A stretch of DNA of 12,130 nt from the NCBI GenBank assembly GCA_001800075.1, contig MGUR01000052.1:29583-41712 (forward strand), given 5' to 3'. Numbering within the stretch: the stretch's first letter is position 1; every line of letters starts with the position of its first letter. Below are positions 6,949 through 12,130 of this stretch, piece after piece. The notes under the pieces are model-generated. The model saw only the letters and a program-made list of their open reading frames with translations, did no database searches and was not told the origin of the DNA. The DNA is from Elusimicrobia bacterium RIFCSPLOWO2_01_FULL_59_12 (GTDB taxonomy: Bacteria > Elusimicrobiota > Elusimicrobia > 2-01-FULL-59-12). A program made the position numbers and the translations under genes.

Positions 6949-8747
6949 GATCCCATGTCCGCGCGCTGGGTCTCCTCACGCTCCTGATGGGTGTTTTGGT
7001 CCTCCCCTTTGTCACCCGAGCTTATTTCGTGGACGATTACTATTTCGTCACAATGGCGAAAGGTATTTTGGAGCACCCCGCCAGGCCGTACGATTTTCGT
7101 TCCGATGACGCCGGAATAGCCAACATCGCGTGGGAGCGGGGAAAACAACCCCGCATGGTCAACCCGCCACTCTTCCATTATTTTCTCGCGGCCGTAATGA
7201 AAATAGGGGGAGGCGAGACGTGGAAGCTGCGCACCGCATCGCTCATTTTCCCGCTGATCAGTCTCTACGCGATGTACTTCCTTGGCAAGCGGTTCGTGCG
7301 CGACCCGCTCGCCGCCGCGAGCCTGATGGCCGTCACGCCCGCGTTCTGGCTCACGTCGTATTCCTTGCTCATCGACAGCGCGCTGCTGGCTTTTTTTCTG
7401 GCGGCCCTGGCGTGCTTCATCATCGGTCATGAAGAGAAACGGATGGGGCTTTTGTGGTTCAGCGGGGCGCTGATGGGACTGACGTTCCTCACAAAATACA
7501 CGGGCGCCTTGATCCTGCCGGTCGCCCTCGTCTGGCACGCTCTGCATCGGGAGAGATGTTCAATCACCGGCACGCTGGCGGCTTTCGGCGTGTGTGCGAT
7601 TATTTTCCTGCTCTGGGGTGTTTGGGGAATCATGACGTACGGCCAGATGCATTTTATCGCTACGTTTTCCCGGGGTTTTCATCCCGCAACACTGCTGGGT
7701 CTGGGCACTCTCGGTCTATTTGTCCTGGGATCTTATTTTTGGTGGAAAGAACCCGCGCGCCGTCACCAGGCCGTAACGGCGCGGGCATGTTGGGGGTTCT
7801 GCCTGATTCTTTGGATCGTGTTTTTGTGGATGGGAGGATCGGTGGGGACCTGGCTCCAGAACTTTTATTTCGACAAGATCATTTCAGTGGCCAGCTTCCT
7901 GGGCGGAACGACCGTGTTCCTTTTCTGGGCGCCGTCTTTTTTGTGTAAGCGCGACGCGCGGACGTTCGGCATCTGGCTGGCGGTTGCCGGGCTTCTGTAT
8001 GTCGCGTTTTCCTCTCGGATCGGCGGATTCAATCGCTTGCAAAGCGCGCAACTCGCCTTCTTTATCGGTTCAACGCTGGCGTTTATGATTCATCTACTGC
8101 GCGAAACGTCACCGCGTTCATCAAAGCCTCAGCGGTATTTGCTTATCTGGCTGGTCGTGGGTTTGCTGGAGCTGATCATCGTGATGCCTTGGACAGCGGC
8201 ACGGTATTTGCTGATCATCCTGCCGCCGGTCTGTTGGGTGTTCCGGCGATGGGTGGAAGACTCCGGCCGGGTGTGGTTATGGCGATGGGCGTGGGGAATG
8301 ACGGCGCTGATGGGGGCGGCGCTCGCTTATGTGGATTACGCGCAGGCGGGGACGATCCTTCCGCTTACCCAAGTGCTTGAAACACAGCAGGCACAATTTC
8401 AAAAGTTATCGCCCCGGCCACCGAATCATTGGTATTACTTGGCGGACACCTTTGATGGATCGCAGCCGTATATTCTGCGCTTGGGGTGGGAGAATGTCTT
8501 TCCATTCCAATCATTCCCGCGTGGAAGTTTATTCCTGCGTTCGCGTTTCCGCAAATCATCCTGGTGGAATATCAAAAATCCAGAGCGCTTCGCGCCGGTT
8601 GCGGCCTGGGAATTTAACAGCCGAATCCCGCTTCGGGTGATGGATATTCCTGCCTCGGCGGGTTTTTACGCATCCTGCTGGGGAATCCTCCCCTATGCGA
8701 TCACGCGGCATCCCCTCGAACGCTTCGAGCTCAACCTCGTCAACTAA
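6945..8747 (+). CDS. GT39/ArnT-like multi-pass membrane glycosyltransferase
   Basis: Large GT-C fold membrane protein of 600 residues. These enzymes move a sugar from a polyprenyl-phosphate donor to a lipid, glycan or protein on the outer side of the cytoplasmic membrane. Seen directly: a first membrane segment (7-25), then FVDDYY with the paired acidic residues D30/D31 expected in the first extracytoplasmic loop, NPPLFHYFLA (73-82), LIDSALLAFFLAAL (142-155), MGLTFLTKYTGALILP (177-192), and about ten further hydrophobic spans to roughly 460. A soluble C-terminal part of about 140 residues follows, shorter than in ArnT-type enzymes that carry a full periplasmic domain. The start overlaps the deacetylase stop (ATGA), so translation is coupled. 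Last gene of the plus-strand cluster; donor and acceptor are unknown. Confidence 0.87.
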   Translation: MRSHVRALGLLTLLMGVLVLPFVTRAYFVDDYYFVTMAKGILEHPARPYDFRSDDAGIANIAWERGKQPRMVNPPLFHYFLAAVMKIGGGETWKLRTASLIFPLISLYAMYFLGKRFVRDPLAAASLMAVTPAFWLTSYSLLIDSALLAFFLAALACFIIGHEEKRMGLLWFSGALMGLTFLTKYTGALILPVALVWHALHRERCSITGTLAAFGVCAIIFLLWGVWGIMTYGQMHFIATFSRGFHPATLLGLGTLGLFVLGSYFWWKEPARRHQAVTARACWGFCLILWIVFLWMGGSVGTWLQNFYFDKIISVASFLGGTTVFLFWAPSFLCKRDARTFGIWLAVAGLLYVAFSSRIGGFNRLQSAQLAFFIGSTLAFMIHLLRETSPRSSKPQRYLLIWLVVGLLELIIVMPWTAARYLLIILPPVCWVFRRWVEDSGRVWLWRWAWGMTALMGAALAYVDYAQAGTILPLTQVLETQQAQFQKLSPRPPNHWYYLADTFDGSQPYILRLGWENVFPFQSFPRGSLFLRSRFRKSSWWNIKNPERFAPVAAWEFNSRIPLRVMDIPASAGFYASCWGILPYAITRHPLERFELNLVN

Positions 8748-8754
8748 CTCACTC

Positions 8755-8872
8755 CGTCATCCCCGCATGTAGTTAGCGGGGATCCAGAAATTACCGTAAC
8801 TGGATTCCCGCCCTCCACACGACTGGGCGGGCGCGCCGGAAGTGTGGCGTGCGCGCTTTCGCGGGAATGACG
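8755..8872. repeat. Composite palindrome of two inverted CGTCAT..ATCCAG repeats
   Basis: The 136-base gap between two convergent genes is almost filled by a symmetrical structure. The left unit is CGTCAT, hairpin ATCCCCGC (8759-8766) with GCGGGGAT (8776-8783), ending ATCCAG (8782-8787). The right unit is its inverted counterpart: CTGGAT (8800-8805), hairpin ATTCCCGC (8804-8811) with GCGGGAAT (8861-8868), ending ATGACG (8867-8872). Twelve bases separate the units. The right unit has a long arm containing a further CCACAC/GTGTGG pairing. CGTCATTCCCGCGAAAGCG-type sequences are a very widespread dispersed repeat (recalled). It may also end transcription from both sides, but there is no T-run. Confidence 0.75.
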
Positions 8873-8883
8873 AGAGGGTGGGA

Positions 8884-10137
8884 TTAAAAAACCCAAGACT
8901 CCTGCAGGTCGTTGGCAGCCGTCAGGGCGGGCGCAAAGATCCGCAAGCGCTGTTCAGTCAGGGCCAGCCGGATGGAGGGTTGGATCCAGGGAAGGTCCAT
9001 CGCCGCGAAAATATCATCGCCGGGCGACGTTGAAAACTGAAGACGGCCAATCTTTTGATGAAGCCTCGCCGCCAGGGTCCAAATCTCGGCATTTTTCACC
9101 CGCGCGTTGAGCGCGGGCTCAAAGGCCGGCTCGGCCGTCAAGGACTGTCCCAGGACGCGCGACACGTAGAGACGTTCTCCCGCCCGGGTCTGCCTCTCGA
9201 TGCGCGGGGTGATGACCACATAACTGTAGCCCTGCTCGTTCAAGCGCTGAACCAGGCCGGGCGTATGGAACCCGCCGGCCACGATCACCGTCGTCCTTTG
9301 GGCGTCACGCCGGCGCAAGTCCAACGACCCTGCGAGCAGCGCCTCGTCCCTTAAGAGAGCCAGAGCATAGAAGTTCACCGCAGCGGAGACCGCCTCGAGA
9401 AGATAATCGCTCGTTTGGGGCAGAACACGCTTGAGGTGATCGACCGCAAGCACGGCCCGGTTGATCGCTTCGTGCGTCTCGCTGGGCACCAGCTGGTGGT
9501 TGATGAGATGACGGATCACGCGGCTGTCTTGGCTCAAGAGGGAGACAGGCGCCGGAATCACGGAATCGGTTTTCAGCAGGCTCAGGGCGGCGTTGAGCTT
9601 GTCCAGTTCCTGGTTCAACCCATGCCGCGCCGCATACGAACGTCGAAACATCTCGACTGACGTTTTGTGAAGGACATCGGATTCCACGCCGATCAATTCG
9701 CCTTTCCCTTCGGCAATCACGAAATGAGCCGCGCCGGTGATTTTCCCCCGGGAAACGAGGTGGTTCGCCGCCTTCATGCGGGTTTTGGGGTTGTTGAGTT
9801 GCTGGAGTGCTTGAAGCGGCACAGGGCCCACGGCTCCTTCCACGGCGATACGGCCTGGAAGCAGGCCTTGATTTTGAATCTGCTTTAAAAGCTGGGAGAT
9901 AGCGAATTGGGCAGACTGGTTCGAATGGATGTCTTGAATAAGGATGAAGTCGGGTCGTTTTCTGGAACTCGGAGACGCGGGGATGAAGAATTGGGTGATT
10001 TCTCCCCATTCGCTGGAGAGGCGGATTTTGAAAGGGGACAGGAACGGGGCGGGTTTTGAGCCCGCCAACGCCAGGCCGATGGCTCCCGACAGGAACAGCA
10101 CAACAACAGCGGTTGATGCGCAGCGCAATGGTCTCAC
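8884..10137 (-). CDS. Exported protein of unknown function with QDIHS and AGGFH motifs
   Basis: Not assigned to a characterised family. The chosen product has 417 residues from GTG at 10137, which has GGGAGG five bases upstream and yields a proper signal peptide (MRPLRC, hydrophobic STAVVVLFLSGAIGLALAG, then SKP). An ATG at 10200 is open but would bury the signal sequence. Recognisable blocks are FILIQDIHSNQSAQ (His71), RIAVEGAVGPV (Glu100), ELIGVESD near 147-154, VIVAGGFHTPGL near 284-295, and YSYVVITPRI near 304-313. A His in the first block, a Glu at the end of the next strand and a late G-x-H block recall the ChaN/EreA/TraB-type fold. I also associate this pattern with Omnitrophota proteins. 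Both are inferences. It is read alone, downstream of mutY and convergent with the glycosyltransferase. Confidence 0.7.
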   Translation of the reverse strand: MRPLRCASTAVVVLFLSGAIGLALAGSKPAPFLSPFKIRLSSEWGEITQFFIPASPSSRKRPDFILIQDIHSNQSAQFAISQLLKQIQNQGLLPGRIAVEGAVGPVPLQALQQLNNPKTRMKAANHLVSRGKITGAAHFVIAEGKGELIGVESDVLHKTSVEMFRRSYAARHGLNQELDKLNAALSLLKTDSVIPAPVSLLSQDSRVIRHLINHQLVPSETHEAINRAVLAVDHLKRVLPQTSDYLLEAVSAAVNFYALALLRDEALLAGSLDLRRRDAQRTTVIVAGGFHTPGLVQRLNEQGYSYVVITPRIERQTRAGERLYVSRVLGQSLTAEPAFEPALNARVKNAEIWTLAARLHQKIGRLQFSTSPGDDIFAAMDLPWIQPSIRLALTEQRLRIFAPALTAANDLQESWVF

Positions 10138-10283
10138 AATCCCCTCCCGGAATGTGAATTTAACGTCTAAAGCATAGCGCACCCGCGCCGGAGAAGCCAT
10201 AGGGCGATGGTCTTAAAATGTCCGTCCAATAAGCCCACAAAAAACCTGGGCCTGGCGAAACATGTCTGATTTATCGGAGGGAT
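10138..10283 (-). promoter_or_regulatory. Intergenic region with leader of the unknown exported gene
   Basis: This 146-base gap lies between mutY and the next minus-strand gene. It contains the SD sequence GGGAGG (10148-10143) and a TATGCT (10176-10171) that could act as a -10 element, placing a start near 10164, downstream of the ATG at 10200 and so favouring the GTG start at 10137. The candidate -35 is poor. After the mutY stop, GCCCA and TGGGC flank a T-rich loop; there is no convincing terminator. Confidence 0.35.
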
Positions 10284-11357
10284 TTACGTTCCGGAAGTTT
10301 GGCGCCGCAGGTGTCGAAGGATGGGTCGGTTCGCAGCGGGAAAGGCAAAGTTTTTCAGCTGCGAGGATGTTACCCAGCGCCAGGCCCGGCAGCCGAGGGG
10401 TCGGGGGGTGCCGGAGAGATAGCGGCAGCGGTGGGCATGCAGCGTGATTTTAAAATGGCTGTAGGCATGGTCCACTTCGGCGACTTTCGGCCCCACCGAG
10501 ACGCGGATTCCCAATTCTTCCAACACTTCCCGCGCCACGCACGCCGCCATGCTTTCTGAAGGCTTTCGTTTCCCTCCCGGGAATTCCCAGAGCCCTCCCA
10601 AAAGCCCGTTCAAGGGTCGCTGGCTGATCAGCAGTTTGTCGTCTTTCCAGATCACGCCGGCCCCGATCTGATAATGCGGGAGCGTCTGGGTTCTGCGTTT
10701 AAAAGGAATGCGGTCGATCATGTTTAATTTTCGAGCGCGGCAATCGGAACGGACGGGGCACGCCTCGCAGCGCGGCGCGTGCGGCGCGCAGATCAACGCG
10801 CCAAGTTCCATGACCGCTTGGTTGTAATCGCCCGCCTTTCCCTTCGATACCAGGGATTCCGCGACCGTCCAGACCTTTTTGTGCGCCTGGCTGGTCCGCA
10901 GATCATGCGTCCAGCCAAAATGCCGCGCCAGGACGCGCTCGACGTTGCCGTCCAGGACGGCGTGGTTTTTGCCGAAAGCGATGCTTAATATCGCCCCCGC
11001 GGTGTAGGGGCCGATACCGGGCAGCGCGCGCAGCGCTTCCGGATCGTTCGGTAGTTCGCCCCGGTGGTCGCGCTGGACTGTTTTGGCCAGGGCATGAAGA
11101 TGGCGCGCACGGGAATAATATCCCAACCCCTCCCAGAGTTTTAAAACCCTGCCCAGCGGAGCTTTCGCCAGCGCCTTGAAGGTGGGAAACGCTTTGAGAA
11201 ACCGGCCGTAATATGGAATGACGGTGTCGACCTGCGTCTGCTGAAGCATAATCTCCGACACCAGGATGCGGTAGGGATCGCGTGTCCGGCGCCACGGGAG
11301 ATCACGCTTGTGGGTGCGATACCAGCGGAGAAGCGAACGTTGAAAAGAGGCTTTCAT
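10284..11357 (-). CDS. mutY: A/G-specific adenine DNA glycosylase
   Basis: Base-excision repair enzyme that removes adenine mispaired with 8-oxoguanine, 357 residues, of normal length. The N-terminal HhH-GPD domain shows SEIMLQQTQV (34-43) with catalytic Glu35, the helix-hairpin-helix LPGIGPYTAG (112-121), and VLDGNVERVLAR (134-145) with catalytic Asp136. The iron-sulfur loop follows as C190-x6-C197-x2-C200-x5-C206. The C-terminal Nudix-like 8-oxoG-recognition domain keeps a complete Nudix box, GGKRKPSE...REVLEELGI (261-284), and a DHAYSHF loop (296-302) equivalent to the FSH loop that contacts 8-oxoguanine. Start is ATG 11357 with only a weak GATGGA close upstream; a palindromic repeat begins 16 bases further up and may carry or displace the promoter. 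No truncation or frameshift is seen. Confidence 0.97.
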   Translation of the reverse strand: MKASFQRSLLRWYRTHKRDLPWRRTRDPYRILVSEIMLQQTQVDTVIPYYGRFLKAFPTFKALAKAPLGRVLKLWEGLGYYSRARHLHALAKTVQRDHRGELPNDPEALRALPGIGPYTAGAILSIAFGKNHAVLDGNVERVLARHFGWTHDLRTSQAHKKVWTVAESLVSKGKAGDYNQAVMELGALICAPHAPRCEACPVRSDCRARKLNMIDRIPFKRRTQTLPHYQIGAGVIWKDDKLLISQRPLNGLLGGLWEFPGGKRKPSESMAACVAREVLEELGIRVSVGPKVAEVDHAYSHFKITLHAHRCRYLSGTPRPLGCRAWRWVTSSQLKNFAFPAANRPILRHLRRQTSGT

Positions 11358-11372
11358 TCCATCATTTTAAAA

Positions 11373-11475
11373 GCCCGCCTTCGCATGACATGCTACCGCG
11401 CTGCTACGGCGGGCAACCTTCGCCCATTTTCTGGGTGGCTTGCCAGCCGTAGCCTGCGCAGCAGGCGAAGGCTGG
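11373..11475. repeat. Palindromic repeat cluster between mutY and tRNA-Leu
   Basis: Two stem structures occupy the gap. The first pairs GCCCGCC (11373-11379) with GGCGGGC (11408-11414) around an inner GCATG/CATGC. The second is a long hairpin: CCAGCC (11443-11448), GCCTGC (11452-11457), loop GCA, GCAGGC (11461-11466), GGCTGG (11470-11475), with only two small internal mismatched loops. CTTCGC and GGCGAAG elements recur, typical of dispersed repeats with CCTTCGCC and GCGCAGGC parts. The last stem overlaps the 3' end of the tRNA gene, so it could also mark the end of the tRNA transcript. Confidence 0.65.
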
Positions 11476-11556
11476 CCCCGGTCGGACTCGAACCGACATG
11501 CCCTTGCGGACACGGGATTTTGAGTCCCGCGCGTCTACCAATTCCACCACGGGGCC
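11473..11556 (-). tRNA. tRNA-Leu (anticodon CAA)
   Basis: The minus strand folds as a complete class II tRNA of 84 bases. The acceptor stem is GGCCCCG with CGGGGCC and discriminator A; the D-arm contains GAATTGGTAGACGC. The anticodon stem is CGGGA with TCCCG around loop CTCAAAA, giving anticodon CAA (reads UUG). The long variable arm is TGTCC-GCAA-GGGCA, and the T-arm GTCGG with CCGAC around TTCGAGT. The CCA end is not encoded (A is followed by GCC), so it must be added by nucleotidyltransferase. A 27-bp exact copy of its D-arm/anticodon part lies 573 bp away at 12091-12117. Confidence 0.96.
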
Positions 11557-11601
11557 GAAAATTACAATGACTGCGCCATCTTAATTTCTTGGATTTGCGT
11601 G

Positions 11602-11841
11602 TTACGCGGCCAAGCGTTTCCGAGAAGACAGCAAAGCTTTCAAGTTTAAAAGCTGAATCTCTATGATTCGGCCCTTCTGGTCCTCGCAAACAACGAACCC
11701 ACCCTTCACATAGGAGCGGTCTTCCACCCCGGGAGCGATCTTAATGGATGCGAAGTCAGCCTCTTTGTCGATGTAAACTTCAGGGTATTGGCTTACGCCC
11801 TTCTTACTTCGAAATGAACCAGGACGGTGAGAACGACCCAT
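11602..11841 (-). CDS. DUF2283-like small protein, probable antitoxin
   Basis: Small protein of 79 residues. YIDKEADFASIKIAPG (23-38) and VCEDQKGRIIEIQLLNL (51-67) match the DUF2283 pattern (a YDxEADxLYI strand, then a D-x-x-G-x-I-x-G-I-E-I hairpin). Members are often encoded beside DUF4258 proteins and are regarded as candidate antitoxins (established for the family only as a proposal, as far as I know). The ATG at 11841 is well supported: AAGGAGGAG lies eight bases upstream, inside the preceding gene. The 49-base overlap with that gene implies coupled translation. The first 18 residues are basic and serine-rich, longer than typical family N-termini. Only about 45 bases separate its stop from the tRNA-Leu gene. 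Confidence 0.75.
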   Translation of the reverse strand: MGRSHRPGSFRSKKGVSQYPEVYIDKEADFASIKIAPGVEDRSYVKGGFVVCEDQKGRIIEIQLLNLKALLSSRKRLAA

Positions 11842-12059
11842 AAGTTTGTCTCCTCCTTTTCAAGCACAACCGCTGCCAGCAGATTATCTTTTCGTTCCTC
11901 AAAATGTTTCGCTAGGATCCACTTGGGGCCTTGCTGAGCTGACCAATCGGGGTCTCGGATGGTTTTCTCAATCTCAACGACAGTGACCTTTCGCTCCGCC
12001 ATCCTCGATGCCGCATGAGCGGACAGGACCCATTTCTCTATCCTCGGCTTAGTGCTCAG
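11793..12059 (-). CDS. DUF4258-like small protein, probable toxin, CTG start
   Basis: Product of 88 residues if translation begins at CTG 12059. The first ATG is at 12002 and would give 69 residues, but the frame upstream of it encodes the typical DUF4258 opening SAHAASRMAERKV (13-25), and that ATG has no spaced SD site. The CTG has AGGAG five bases upstream, and no ATG, GTG or TTG exists before the in-frame stop further up. EIEKTIRDPDW (29-39) and the terminal strand LWVVLTVLVHF (73-83) complete the family pattern. DUF4258 proteins are thought to be RelE-like toxins and often precede a DUF2283 partner, as here. The pair overlaps by 49 bases. An extended -10 (TGTTAGAAT) lies close upstream but would give a very short leader. 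Toxicity is inference. Confidence 0.72.
   Translation of the reverse strand: MSTKPRIEKWVLSAHAASRMAERKVTVVEIEKTIRDPDWSAQQGPKWILAKHFEERKDNLLAAVVLEKEETNLWVVLTVLVHFEVRRA
11850..11858 (-). promoter_or_regulatory. Ribosome binding site of the DUF2283 gene
   Basis: The minus strand reads AAGGAGGAG eight bases before the ATG at 11841, within the coding region of the DUF4258-like gene. It supports a real out-of-frame overlap between the two genes rather than a later start. Confidence 0.8.
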
Positions 12060-12064
12060 ATAAG

Positions 12065-12069
12065 CTCCT
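12065..12069 (-). promoter_or_regulatory. Ribosome binding site before the CTG start
   Basis: AGGAG on the minus strand is followed by five bases (CTTAT) and then CTG at 12059. This is the only well-spaced SD for the DUF4258-like gene and decides its start. Confidence 0.55.
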
Positions 12070-12090
12070 GCTTTATTCTAACACATCGCT

Positions 12091-12117
12091 TTTTGAGTCC
12101 CGCGCGTCTACCAATTC
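12091..12117 (-). pseudogene. tRNA-Leu fragment (direct repeat of 11518-11544)
   Basis: These 27 bases are identical to the D-arm and 5' anticodon half of the intact tRNA-Leu gene and in the same orientation: GAATTGGTAGACGC followed by GCGGGACTCAAAA. Further 5' (higher coordinates), GTGGCGGT resembles but does not match the intact gene. On the 3' side the similarity stops inside the anticodon loop, so the variable arm, T-arm and 3' acceptor are missing. It is not functional as it stands. It could be one end of an integrated element, a decayed tandem tRNA copy, or recombination debris. The rest of the window's end shows nothing else. Confidence 0.8.
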
Positions 12118-12130
12118 ACCGCCACTGAGT

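Noticed and set aside
6232..8747. Identification as arnD and arnT
   Set aside because: The deacetylase has an export signal and generic NodB motifs, and no other arn genes are present.
10201..10283. Small gene or terminator between mutY and the next gene
   Set aside because: No SD-led frame or stable hairpin with a T-run is seen; the GCCCA/TGGGC pairing is short with a T-rich loop.
11393..11689. 98-codon minus-strand frame containing GGIGRRAGLKIPCPQGHVGSSPTG
   Set aside because: This peptide is the translation of the tRNA-Leu gene, a well-known false protein in annotations.
12091..12117. Second functional tRNA-Leu at the right edge
   Set aside because: Similarity ends within the anticodon loop; no 3' anticodon stem, variable arm or T-arm follows.

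Overview
The window is ordinary bacterial chromosome with dense coding, moderately high GC by eye, and a striking number of palindromic intergenic repeats. It looks Gram-negative: there is a periplasmic-type cyclophilin, an exported NodB deacetylase, a polyprenyl-linked-type membrane glycosyltransferase, and Shine-Dalgarno (SD) leaders of the AAGGAGG type. The style of the repeats and the exported protein carrying QDIHS and AGGFH motifs remind me of Omnitrophota/PVC-type environmental genomes. That placement is recalled pattern, not a computed one, and is only weakly supported.

Left block (67-4871, minus strand): a probable operon read right to left. It holds aspartase (class II fumarase/aspartase superfamily), a small exported peptidyl-prolyl isomerase and aconitase A. 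A palindromic repeat lies between the first two genes and supplies the last codons and stop of the aspartase. Two tandem hairpins follow aconitase. Aspartase makes fumarate and aconitase acts on citrate, so two of the three genes feed the TCA cycle.

Middle block (4943-8747, plus strand): four tightly packed genes (overlap 20 bp, gap 4 bp, ATGA overlap). They encode an M50-like integral membrane metallopeptidase, a SEC59/CTP-dependent lipid-kinase-like membrane protein, an exported NodB-type polysaccharide deacetylase and a GT39/ArnT-like 600-residue membrane glycosyltransferase. I infer an envelope glycan or lipid-carrier modification unit. The block ends in a composite palindromic repeat between convergent genes.

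Right block (8884-11357, minus strand): an exported protein of unknown function (417 residues from the preferred GTG start), then a complete mutY with HhH, 4Fe-4S and Nudix parts.

Right end (11373-12130): a palindromic repeat cluster, a complete tRNA-Leu(CAA) gene, a tiny overlapping two-gene module (DUF4258-like then DUF2283-like, toxin-antitoxin style), and then a 27-bp exact copy of the D-arm/anticodon part of the same tRNA-Leu. The module is therefore bracketed by direct repeats of tRNA sequence 573 bp apart, the most interesting structure in the window. The DUF4258-like gene appears to start at a CTG codon behind a good SD site, upstream of the first ATG. No CRISPR array, IS element, rRNA or convincing riboswitch was seen, and no gene-free stretch exceeds about 150 bases.
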